Shown: positions 17,603 to 29,736 of the stretch, piece after piece | Layout: each line of letters starts with the position of its first letter | Position numbering within the stretch: position 1 is the stretch's first letter | Origin: Asaia bogorensis | GTDB taxonomy: Bacteria > Pseudomonadota > Alphaproteobacteria > Acetobacterales > Acetobacteraceae | Length of the DNA stretch: 64,000 nt | Assembly (NCBI GenBank): GCA_945869965.1 | Contig: CAMBRC010000004.1 | Coordinates: 25,309-89,308, forward strand | Direction of reading: 5' to 3' | Program-made: the position numbers and the translations under genes | The notes under the pieces: model-generated | Told to the model about the DNA's origin: nothing | Seen by the model: only the letters and a program-made list of their open reading frames with translations | Databases searched by the model: none

Positions 17603-19411
17603 GCCGGGTTCACCACGCAGCAGCGCCGCGCGGGTGGCGGTTAGCAGGATCAGGCGCCGTTGCGCGGGTTCGTCGGGCAGAAGCGCGAAGGCGGCCCGTG
17701 CGGCCTCGACCTCCTCGTCCAGCCTTCCCGGGTTCATCAGTCCGAAAAAATGCCACCAGCCCGCACCGGCCTCCGCCGGCATCGCGTCAGCGGCAGCACA
17801 GCCCGGCAGCGGCACAGGTGCCGCGGACAGGGCCTGGGCCGCCTCCGCCGCCAAACCGGAAAGGGTCAGGTGGGACATGAGCCCCTCTGTGTCAAGCATC
17901 TCTGCGGTCTGGGACCACTGCAGAATCGCATCGCGGAGTCGCGCCAGCGTCGGCGGCAGGTCCAGTGTGGCAAAAGCTTCCTCAACATCGGTTAACAGGC
18001 CGGGATGATGCAGCAGAATTGCCACCAGCGCGCGCCCCCGTTCGGCCCCGGCCGTCCCGGCGCCGACCGGGCTGCGCTGGATGCGGACGGGCGGGCGCAG
18101 TTTGGCCAATCCCGGCCGGCCGCCAACCCGTCCAGGCCCAGCCGGACGCGGGCCATCCGACCGCCGGGCGCGCATCCGCTCGCGGAAGTATCGCCGGAAC
18201 TCCCACGCCAGCGGCTTGTCGCCCACGCGGTCGGCCACCGCGTCGAGCCGGCGTGTCAGCGCGGCGCGCGCCTCGACCGTGGCGGCGACGCCTTCGGACA
18301 GCAGGTCGAACAGCGCCTCGGCCAGCGGGCGCGCGGCCTCCAGCACCTTCTGGAATCCGCCTGCACCCTGGCGGCGGACCAGCGTATCCGGGTCCTCGCC
18401 GGCCGGCAGGGTGGCCAGGCGCAGGCTGCGCTCCGCCCCGAGCATCGGCAAAGCCAGTTCCGCCGCGCGCGCCGCCGCCCGGATGCCGGCGGCGTCGCCG
18501 TCGAAGCACAGCACCGGGGCGGGCGACAGGCGCCATAGCTCCTCCAGCTGCTCCTCGGTCAGCGCGGTGCCGAGCGGTGCCACCGCGCCCCCGAAGCCCG
18601 CCTGGTGCAGCGCGATCACGTCCATGTAGCCCTCGACCGCCACCACCGCGGCCCCGGTGCGAGCGGCCTCGCGGGCGAGATCCAGGCCAAACAGGGTGCG
18701 GCGCTTGGAGAATACCGGGGTTTCCGGGCCGTTGACGTATTTCGGCTGGCCGTCGCCCATGATGCGGCCGCCGAAGCTGATCACCCGGCCGCGGCGGTCG
18801 CGGATTGGGAACATCACCCGGTTGAAGAACAGGTCGTATGGCGGGCGGCCCTCATCGCCCTGGCGCATCAGCCCGGCTTCGAGCAGCAGGGCGGGCTCGA
18901 TGCCCTTCTGGCCAAGCTCCGCGGCCAGGGCGCCGCGGCCCTCGCCCGTCCAGCCGAGGCCAAACCGGGCAATCGTCTCCTCCGACAAGCCACGCCCGCG
19001 CAGGTAATCCAGCGCACGCGCGCCCTCCGGCAGATACAGCTTGCGGCGATAGGCGTCCTCGGCCGCCGACAGCACGTCTTGCAGCGACAGGCGCACCCGC
19101 TCGGCCTCGGCGGCGGCCGGGGTGGGCTTGGGCACGTCGAGCCCGGCTTCGCCCGATAGCTGCTCGACCGCTTCCATGAAGCCGAGCCCCTGAGTCTGCA
19201 TCACGAAGCTGATGGCGTCGCCATGCTGGCCGCAGCCGAAGCAGTGATAGCCGTTGTCGTAGACATAGAAGCTGGGTGATTTCTCGTTGTGGAACGGGCA
19301 GTTACCCTTCCAGTTGCGGCCCGAGCGCGCGAGCTTGACCCGCCGCCCCACCACGGAGGCCAAGGGCGTGCGGGCGCGCAGCTCGTCGAGAAACCCGGGC
19401 GGCAGCGCCAA
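17588..19411 (-). CDS. dnaG: DNA primase
   Basis: DNA primase, 607 residues, makes RNA primers at the replication fork. The N-terminal zinc-binding domain is visible (CPFHNEKSPSFY...CFGCG, residues about 38-64). The TOPRIM catalytic core includes VVAVEGYMDVIALHQAG and CFDGDAAGIRAA, and a less conserved C-terminal helicase-binding domain follows a Pro/Arg-rich linker near 420. The start is TTG at 19411, supported by GGGAGG 9 nt upstream. It begins 4 nt after the yqeY stop, so the two are probably translated from one message. The C-terminal codons run into a 13-bp tandem repeat. Confidence 0.96.
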   Translation of the reverse strand: MALPPGFLDELRARTPLASVVGRRVKLARSGRNWKGNCPFHNEKSPSFYVYDNGYHCFGCGQHGDAISFVMQTQGLGFMEAVEQLSGEAGLDVPKPTPAAAEAERVRLSLQDVLSAAEDAYRRKLYLPEGARALDYLRGRGLSEETIARFGLGWTGEGRGALAAELGQKGIEPALLLEAGLMRQGDEGRPPYDLFFNRVMFPIRDRRGRVISFGGRIMGDGQPKYVNGPETPVFSKRRTLFGLDLAREAARTGAAVVAVEGYMDVIALHQAGFGGAVAPLGTALTEEQLEELWRLSPAPVLCFDGDAAGIRAAARAAELALPMLGAERSLRLATLPAGEDPDTLVRRQGAGGFQKVLEAARPLAEALFDLLSEGVAATVEARAALTRRLDAVADRVGDKPLAWEFRRYFRERMRARRSDGPRPAGPGRVGGRPGLAKLRPPVRIQRSPVGAGTAGAERGRALVAILLHHPGLLTDVEEAFATLDLPPTLARLRDAILQWSQTAEMLDTEGLMSHLTLSGLAAEAAQALSAAPVPLPGCAAADAMPAEAGAGWWHFFGLMNPGRLDEEVEAARAAFALLPDEPAQRRLILLTATRAALLRGEPGETDD

Positions 19412-19415
19412 GGGA

Positions 19416-19874
19416 TCAGCCTCCCAGCTTTGCCTTTACCAACGGGCCAACCTTGCCCATGTCCAGGACGGCGCCGTGCGCGGCCCTGAGTGCGGCCATG
19501 ACGCGGCCCATGTCCTTGATATTGGCCGCGCCGGTTTCCGCCACCGCCGCGGCGACGGCAGCTTCGATGGCCGCGTCGTCCATCTGTTGCGGCAGGAAGG
19601 CCTCGATCACCGCGATCTCGCTTTCCTCCTTTGCTGCCAGTTCGGCGCGGTTGCCTTGGCGGTAAAGGTCGACGCTCTCGCGGCGCGACTTGACCATGCC
19701 GCGCAGCATGGCGATGACCTCCTCGTCCGGCACCGCGGTGATGCCCTTCGGGCGCGCCGCGATGTCGACGTCCTTGAGCCTGGCGGTGATCATGCGGATG
19801 GCCGAGACGCGCGGTGCGTCCTTGGCCAGCATGGCGGTTTTGAGTTGGGCGGTGAAGTCATCACGCAAGCTCAT
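19416..19874 (-). CDS. GatB/YqeY domain-containing protein
   Basis: A 152-residue protein with the YqeY domain, related to the tail of the GatB subunit of tRNA-dependent amidotransferases, which binds tRNA. The segment RVSAIRMITARLKDVDI, EEVIAMLRGMVKSRRESVDLY and EIAVIEAFLPQQMDD are typical. The C-terminus MGRVMAALRAAHGAVLDMGKVGPLVKAKL matches the family end. Its exact role is not established. It is the first gene of the yqeY-dnaG-rpoD group and is divergent from carA, with family A repeats in the 236-bp region between. Confidence 0.93.
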   Translation of the reverse strand: MSLRDDFTAQLKTAMLAKDAPRVSAIRMITARLKDVDIAARPKGITAVPDEEVIAMLRGMVKSRRESVDLYRQGNRAELAAKEESEIAVIEAFLPQQMDDAAIEAAVAAAVAETGAANIKDMGRVMAALRAAHGAVLDMGKVGPLVKAKLGG

Positions 19875-19956
19875 GGCATCGGCCTCCAGATCAACAACCC
19901 TCTATACTATGTCATCGCCCGGACGGCACGAGGGGAGGCAACGGCGCCAAGCGGTT

Positions 19957-20030
19957 GAAAGTTTTTGCTTCTTTTTTCAAAAAGAAGTTCTTTTTTGGAA
20001 AAAAGAACCAAAAAACTTCTATTCATTGGC
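19957..20030. repeat. Family A composite: forward and reverse hairpins joined
   Basis: A forward element (19957-19987) is immediately followed by a reverse one (19987-20030, GTTCTTTTTT/AAAAAAGAAC). Together they make two adjacent hairpins flanked by the T-run at the left and A-run at the right. The unit ends 15 nt before the regulatory block of carA. Confidence 0.8.
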
Positions 20031-20044
20031 GCTCGGCTTTGCCG

Positions 20045-20104
20045 GGGAAGTTTTTTCCCAATCCGCCAAAAAACATTGAAGTGGGAAGTCTCTTCCCATA
20101 TACC
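20045..20104 (+). promoter_or_regulatory. carA promoter and two palindromic operator-like sites
   Basis: Two inverted repeats share the pattern GGGAA-5 nt-TTCCC: 20045-20059, and 20083-20097 within the longer perfect palindrome TGGGAAGTCTCTTCCCA (20082-20098). They lie 38 bp apart. The second one exactly fills the 17-bp spacer between a -35-like TTGAAG (20076-20081) and a -10-like TATACC (20099-20104). The ATG is 6 nt further on, which implies a leaderless transcript. The protein encoded begins with a helix-turn-helix-like domain, so autoregulation at these palindromes is plausible. Confidence 0.55.
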
Positions 20105-20110
20105 GCCCGC

Positions 20111-21478
<1,368 letters not shown>

Positions 21479-21481
21479 TCC

Positions 21482-24727
<3,246 letters not shown>

Positions 24728-24744
24728 AGCCCCGTCGTGACCCG

Positions 24745-24769
24745 GCCCTCGCCGCGTCGCGGCGGGGGC
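24745..24769 (+). terminator. GC-rich hairpin after carB
   Basis: Arms GCCCTCGCCGC and GCGGCGGGGGC (one T-G pair) enclose a 3-nt loop 17 nt past the carB stop. Only CATTTGG follows, so the tail is poor. It may reduce read-through into greA or mark a processed 3' end. Confidence 0.4.
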
Positions 24770-24845
24770 ATTTGGGGCCTTGCGTACACGACCGCCTATA
24801 GCCACCTCGCTCCAACGCCGCCTTTCTCCACTTAGGGTTCACGCA

Positions 24846-25319
24846 GTGCAGAAATTTCCGATGACCGGGCCCGGTCTGAAGCGACTGGAGGACGAACTCC
24901 GGACGCTGAAAAGCGCTGAGCGTCCGGCCGTCATTCGCGCCATCGCCGAAGCCCGCAGCCATGGCGACCTCAGCGAGAACGCCGAGTACCACGCCGCGCG
25001 TGAACGCCAGTCTTTCATCGAGGGCCGCATCGACGAGCTCGAAGCCGTTATCTCGGCCGTCGAAGTGATAGACCCCGCCTCGCTGTCGGGCGACCACGTC
25101 AAGTTCGGCGCCCATGTCCGCCTGGTCGACGAAGAGACCGAAAAAGAAGCCACCTACCAGATCGTCGGCGTCCACGAGGCCGACATCAAGCAGGCGCGGC
25201 TGTCGATCTCCTCGCCGCTCGCCAAGGCGCTGATCGGCAAGAAAATCGGCGATACCATCTCAGTCCCGGCACCGGGCGGGGATCGCACGTACGAGATCCT
25301 CGCGCTGCGGTTCGGCTGA
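24846..25319 (+). CDS. greA: Transcription elongation factor GreA
   Basis: GreA rescues backtracked RNA polymerase by stimulating cleavage of the nascent RNA. The product is 157 residues from GTG 24846, which restores the standard N-terminus VQKFPMTGPGLKRLEDEL. The N-terminal coiled coil carries the acidic tip region GDLSENAEYHAARERQSFIE (Asp and Glu that coordinate magnesium in the polymerase channel). The C-terminal FKBP-like domain includes PLAKALIGKKIGDTISVPAPG. It sits 118 bp after carB on the same strand. Confidence 0.95.
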   Translation: MQKFPMTGPGLKRLEDELRTLKSAERPAVIRAIAEARSHGDLSENAEYHAARERQSFIEGRIDELEAVISAVEVIDPASLSGDHVKFGAHVRLVDEETEKEATYQIVGVHEADIKQARLSISSPLAKALIGKKIGDTISVPAPGGDRTYEILALRFG

Positions 25320-25331
25320 AGCGAGGAAGAT

Positions 25332-25375
25332 TCTTCTTTTTGTGAACAAAAAGAAGCAAAAAAACTTCATCCATT
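25332..25375 (-). repeat. Family A hairpin repeat (reverse)
   Basis: Hairpin CTTCTTTTTG/CAAAAAGAAG with a TGAA loop, then an A-run and CTTCATCCATT, 12 nt after the greA stop. It is paired with the forward copy at 25445; the 70 bp between hold nothing I recognise. Confidence 0.85.
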
Positions 25376-25444
25376 TCGGCGGCACTCTCCCTGTGAAACA
25401 CCCGGGGGCAGGCGAACGGCGCCGGTGAAGCTCAACTGCCAAAC

Positions 25445-25484
25445 GAATAAAGTTTTTTTGCTTCTTTTTGTCCACAAAAAGAAG
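25445..25484 (+). repeat. Family A hairpin repeat (forward)
   Basis: GAATAAAG, seven T, then the CTTCTTTTTG/CAAAAAGAAG hairpin with a TCCA loop. It ends 25 nt before the threonine ammonia-lyase ATG, so it could lie in that gene's leader. Confidence 0.85.
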
Positions 25485-25509
25485 ACTTCTCCTTCCTCCC
25501 CGGAGCCAA

Positions 25510-26706
25510 ATGATCACCCTGGCCGACGTAAAACAAGCCGCCGCCCGCATCCAAGGCCGCGTCATCCGCACGCCTTCGCTGTTCAGCGACACACTCTCGC
25601 GCGCCACTGGTGCGATGGTGACGCTGAAGCTGGAAAACCTCCAGGCCACCGGCGCCTTCAAGGAACGCGGCGCCGCCAACCGCCTGGCCATGCTGACCGA
25701 GGCCGAGCGCCGGGCCGGCGTTATCGCCATGTCCGCTGGCAACCACGCCCAGGCCGTGGCTCGCCACGCCAGCCTGCTGGGCATCACCGCGGTCATCGTG
25801 ATGCCGAAACACACGCCATCCACCAAGGTCACCCGCACCGCCGGCTGGGGCGCGCGCGTGGTGCTGCACGGCGACACCTTGGCCGAATCCGCCGAACACG
25901 CGCACGCGCTGGCCGCCGCCGAGGGCCTGGTCTTCGTCCACCCCTACGATGATCCCGCGGTGATGGCCGGCCAGGGCACGCTCGCGCTCGAATTGCTGGA
26001 AGACGCGCCCGATCTGGACATGCTGGTGATCCCGGTCGGTGGCGGCGGCCTGCTCGCCGGCTGCGCGGTCGCCGCCACCGGCCTCAAGCCGGGAATCGAG
26101 GTGATCGGTGTCGAAGTCGCCGCTTACGCCGCCCTCGCCCAGCGCCTCGCAGGCCAGCCGGTTTCGGTCGGCGGCGCCACCATCGCCGAGGGCATCGCGG
26201 TGCGAGACATCGGCGAAATTCCGCTGCGCCACATCCGCGCCCATGTCGCCGACGTCGTCGTGGTGCCCGAACGCACCGTCGAAGAGGCGATCGCGCTGCT
26301 CGCCGAGGGCGCCAAGGTCGTCGCCGAGGGGGCGGGTGCCGCAGGTATCGCCGCCCTTCTCGCCTTCCCTGACCGTTTCGCTGGCAAAAAAGTCGGCGTC
26401 GTCATCTGCGGCGGCAATATCGACGCGCGCATCCTGGCCAACGTGCTGCTGCGCAACCTGCTGCGCGACGGCCGCCTGGTCCGCCTGGTCCTGGAAATCC
26501 CCGACCGTCCCGGCGTCCTGGCCGACATCGCCGGGCGCATCGGCACCGCCGGCGGCAACATCATCGACGTCTCGCATCACCGCCTGTTCGCCTCGCCCAG
26601 CGTCCAGGCCGCCCAACTCGAAGTGATGTTCGAAGCCCGCGACCCCGCCCACGGCACCGAAATAGTTCGTTCACTGGAACAAATCTACATCATCCGTCGA
26701 ATCTGA
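25510..26706 (+). CDS. Threonine ammonia-lyase (threonine dehydratase) with ACT domain
   Basis: A PLP enzyme of 398 residues that deaminates threonine to 2-oxobutanoate, the first step towards isoleucine, or degrades threonine. The PLP lysine lies in ATGAFKERGAANRL (residue about 54), the phosphate-binding glycine loop is VGGGGLLAG near 181, and SAGNHAQ is near 79. A C-terminal ACT-like regulatory domain (LVLEIPDRPGVLADIAGRIG) follows at about 325. The length matches the shorter single-ACT type. ATG 25510 has GGAG 5 nt upstream. Biosynthetic versus catabolic use cannot be decided; no other branched-chain gene is adjacent. Confidence 0.92.
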   Translation: MITLADVKQAAARIQGRVIRTPSLFSDTLSRATGAMVTLKLENLQATGAFKERGAANRLAMLTEAERRAGVIAMSAGNHAQAVARHASLLGITAVIVMPKHTPSTKVTRTAGWGARVVLHGDTLAESAEHAHALAAAEGLVFVHPYDDPAVMAGQGTLALELLEDAPDLDMLVIPVGGGGLLAGCAVAATGLKPGIEVIGVEVAAYAALAQRLAGQPVSVGGATIAEGIAVRDIGEIPLRHIRAHVADVVVVPERTVEEAIALLAEGAKVVAEGAGAAGIAALLAFPDRFAGKKVGVVICGGNIDARILANVLLRNLLRDGRLVRLVLEIPDRPGVLADIAGRIGTAGGNIIDVSHHRLFASPSVQAAQLEVMFEARDPAHGTEIVRSLEQIYIIRRI

Positions 26707-26707
26707 A

Positions 26708-26791
26708 TGGATAAAAGTTTTTTTGTTTCTTTTTTAAAAAAAGAAAGCGCTTTCTTTTCTGAAAAAAAGAAACAAAAAACTTTTATTCATT
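26708..26791. repeat. Family A composite: forward and reverse hairpins joined
   Basis: A forward copy (26708-26746, arms TTTCTTTTTT/AAAAAAGAAA) and a reverse copy (26750-26791) are nearly abutting. They lie in the convergent gap between the threonine ammonia-lyase stop (26706) and the AsmA stop (26803). A two-way terminator role is possible here. Confidence 0.8.
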
Positions 26792-26802
26792 GGTGCTCAT
26801 CT

Positions 26803-29724
26803 TCAAGGGCGTTCCGCGCGCCAGCGCATAGCGCCCGCCAGTTCGGGCACGCGTTCAGGCGCCGCCGCCGGCCCGCTGAGGCGCAGCCCGATCTCCGGCG
26901 CATCCGGCACTGCCGGCACGATCGCCAGCCGCAACGCCATCAAAGCCCGGCCCAGGTCGATTGTCCCGCGCGCCGTCGCTGTCCCCGCCGGCCCCGACAG
27001 CACCGCCTCGGTCAATGCCACACCACCGCGATCGACATCAGCTTCCAGCACCAGTCGGGCAAAACCCGTGCTGCCGCCGGCCAGCGCCGCGCGCAGATCG
27101 TCCTCCGCCAGCCGCGTGCCCATCCGCGCCAGATCGATGCCCGTCAGCATCCCGTCGCGCACCACGATCGCCGCCCGCCCGCCCAGGCTCGCCAGCAACC
27201 CCGCCGGCGAAAAGCCCGACGCGCTCACCCGCACCGCGCCGTCCAGTATCCCTTCGGCCAGATCGAGTGCCGCATCGAACACCGGTGCTGCCACCGTCAC
27301 TCCGGCCAATGTGACTGTTCCCGCCAGGGCCGGTGGCCGCGCGGCCGCATCGAGGCTCACCGCCCCGGTAAGGCTCCCGCCGCCGAGCTTCGCCGCCAGC
27401 CGGGCAAGTTCCAGACGCCCGGCCGCCAGGGTCACGGTGGCGCTCGCCTCCCGCAACAGCAGCCCCTGCGCCACCAGCACCTGTTTCGCCGTGATCTGCA
27501 CCGCGGCCTCCCAGCCCATCAGGGCGGCAAGCGGCAGCGGATCGGCGCTGTGCGGATCGGCCCGCGGCACCGGCAGGCGCTCGGCCGCAACCTGCCCGGA
27601 CAGCTTCGGAATCGCCCCCCGCTCTAAACGAAGCGCCCCGCCGGCGCGCAACCCGCCAGCGGTCAAATCGAAACTATCGGCCACGATCCGCTCCGGCCCC
27701 ACCGCCAGGTGCGCCACCAACCCGAACGAGCCATCGCCCAGCCAGGCGCGTGTGCCAGCCACGCCCAGCATCTCCGCCAGGCGCGGCGCCCCGGGATGGT
27801 GCAACATCACATGCCCGGCCCAGCGGCCGCGCGGCAGGTCCGCCACCGGTGTCGCCTCGATCCGGAGATCGCCGAGATCGCCGGCCAGCTTCAGCCCCAG
27901 CGCATCCGGCGCACCGCCGCCCTGGACCTGCATCGCCCAAGGCCCGCGCAACAGCGGCGCCAGCCAGCCACTCGCCTCCGCGCCCATCCAGGCCGCCAGC
28001 TCCGGCGCCAGGCCGGCGCCGCGCAACTCCGCCTTGGCATCGGCCAGCCGCCCGCCCTCCAGCAACGTACCAGACGCCGACAGCATCGCCCCCAACCCGC
28101 TCGCCTCCAGCCGCCGCAGCATGACCCGCCCGGGCTCGGTCGCAAGGTCCAGCGCAACTGCCGCGAGCTCAACGCCGCGCCAACCCGCCCGCGCCGCCTC
28201 CAGCTTCAAGTCCAGCGATACTCCGCCAAGGCCCGCCCCCAGCAAGCCCGTCCACTGCCCCATCTGCCCAAAAGCCGGCTGCCCAAAGGCCGCCAGCCAG
28301 GGATCAAGCTCCAGCCGCTGCAGCGCCACCATCGCGCGCAATGCCGGCCGTGCTGCCGCCCCTTGGCCTGCCCCCTGGCCCGGACGCCACGAAAGGCTCG
28401 CCGCCACGCGCGCGCCATCCACCGTGCCGGCCACCTCCGACAGGACCAGCTGCCCGTCTTCCAGCACCACCTTCCCGGCCAGCACGCCGCGTTGCAACAC
28501 GCCGGGCGGGAGGCTGTCTACCAGCCCCATGCCCGGCCCCCAGGCGCCCGCTGCCCAGACAAGCGTCGAGCGCAGCGCCGGCGCATCGAGCTGTGCCTCC
28601 CCCTCGAAGCGTCCCCCGCCCCCCGGCATCAGCCGCCCGGAAAGCCGTAACGCGGCATCCCCCGGCAGCACCGCCCGCGCCTCGCGCAAGCTCACTGCGC
28701 CGCCGGTGATATCGACCGCGCCGCGCAGCGCGCGCAGCGTCCCGCCCGCCAGCGTCGCCGCCTCGGCCGAGATATCGAGCCCAACCGGCAGGACCGGCCG
28801 CGCCCCGCCCTCGGCATATTTCTGCAACGCAACCACCCAGGCATCCCCGTCCAACCGGCTCGCCGTCACCGCCACATCCAGCCGCACCACTGGCGCCAGA
28901 CGCAACGCCACCGCGCCCTGGACCGGCGAACCCGCCAGTTCGCCCAGCACCTCGTCCGCCGCGATCAGCCCGCCGCCCGACGACAAGCGCCCCTCGGCGC
29001 GAAACGCCACCGCCGGCGCCGGCAATAGCTGCGACAGGTCCGGCCCGCGCACCGCAACGCGCCCAAGCATCGTGCCATCGCCCTGCATCTGGCCCGACAC
29101 CACCGCGCCGATGCCGCGCGATGCGCCTTGCCCGTCCAGCGTCAGATCGATGCCGACCGCGCCGTCGCCACCCGGCCGGCTCACCCGCGCGGTGAACATC
29201 CATTCCCGCCCGCCGCCCTGCACCCGCCCTGCACTGTAGAAACTGCCGGACAGATCGCTGGTCGCCAGGGTCGCCTCCAACCCGCTCAGCTCAACCTCGC
29301 CCAGCCAAAGCCGCCCGCGCTCAATCCGCGCCGATAACGCCGACAACCATGACGGCGTGCGCAGCGCCAGCGCCGAGGGCTCCATCGGCCAGGGCAGGCG
29401 GATCTCCGCCCCGCGCAGCACCAGCTCGCGCGCATCCACCCGCCCCGCCAGCAGCGGCCCGAGCCCGACGCGCAACACCAGCTGCTCCGCCGTAACATTC
29501 ACTCCGCCCACCACCGACACGCGCTCGGCCACCAGCAACGGCTGCGGCAACACCCGCACGGTGATCGCACCATCGATCCGCACCGCCTGCCCCAGTGCGG
29601 CGGACGCCAGCTCGGCGACCTCATCGCGAAACCGGTCGCCGTCCAGCCACGGCGGCACGGCCCAGGCCGCCCCCAAAACCAGCGCCAGCAGCACCACAAC
29701 CCCGACGGCAATGTGGCGCAGCAT
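26803..29724 (-). CDS. AsmA family protein
   Basis: A 973-residue protein anchored by one N-terminal membrane segment (HIAVGVVVLLALVLGAAW), with a large periplasmic part. The early segment LDGDRFRDEVAELASAALG with AVRIDGAITVRVLPQPLL is the typical AsmA start. A C-terminal AsmA-like region (GVTVAAPVFDAALDLAEG, LASLGGRAAIVVRDGMLTG) is also clear. The family forms bridge-like proteins between inner and outer membranes and is thought to affect phospholipid transport or outer membrane assembly. ATG 29724 is taken as start, with GGGG 5-6 nt upstream; a GTG lies two codons earlier. It follows the oxoprolinase gene by 12 nt, so they may share a message despite unrelated roles. Confidence 0.85.
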   Translation of the reverse strand: MLRHIAVGVVVLLALVLGAAWAVPPWLDGDRFRDEVAELASAALGQAVRIDGAITVRVLPQPLLVAERVSVVGGVNVTAEQLVLRVGLGPLLAGRVDARELVLRGAEIRLPWPMEPSALALRTPSWLSALSARIERGRLWLGEVELSGLEATLATSDLSGSFYSAGRVQGGGREWMFTARVSRPGGDGAVGIDLTLDGQGASRGIGAVVSGQMQGDGTMLGRVAVRGPDLSQLLPAPAVAFRAEGRLSSGGGLIAADEVLGELAGSPVQGAVALRLAPVVRLDVAVTASRLDGDAWVVALQKYAEGGARPVLPVGLDISAEAATLAGGTLRALRGAVDITGGAVSLREARAVLPGDAALRLSGRLMPGGGGRFEGEAQLDAPALRSTLVWAAGAWGPGMGLVDSLPPGVLQRGVLAGKVVLEDGQLVLSEVAGTVDGARVAASLSWRPGQGAGQGAAARPALRAMVALQRLELDPWLAAFGQPAFGQMGQWTGLLGAGLGGVSLDLKLEAARAGWRGVELAAVALDLATEPGRVMLRRLEASGLGAMLSASGTLLEGGRLADAKAELRGAGLAPELAAWMGAEASGWLAPLLRGPWAMQVQGGGAPDALGLKLAGDLGDLRIEATPVADLPRGRWAGHVMLHHPGAPRLAEMLGVAGTRAWLGDGSFGLVAHLAVGPERIVADSFDLTAGGLRAGGALRLERGAIPKLSGQVAAERLPVPRADPHSADPLPLAALMGWEAAVQITAKQVLVAQGLLLREASATVTLAAGRLELARLAAKLGGGSLTGAVSLDAAARPPALAGTVTLAGVTVAAPVFDAALDLAEGILDGAVRVSASGFSPAGLLASLGGRAAIVVRDGMLTGIDLARMGTRLAEDDLRAALAGGSTGFARLVLEADVDRGGVALTEAVLSGPAGTATARGTIDLGRALMALRLAIVPAVPDAPEIGLRLSGPAAAPERVPELAGAMRWRAERP

Positions 29725-29736
29725 TGTCACCCCGGC

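Noticed and set aside
19955..20110. Extended N-terminus of CarA starting in the hairpin repeat
   Set aside because: The Lys/Phe-rich leader is a translation of the family A repeat; the promoter lies after it.
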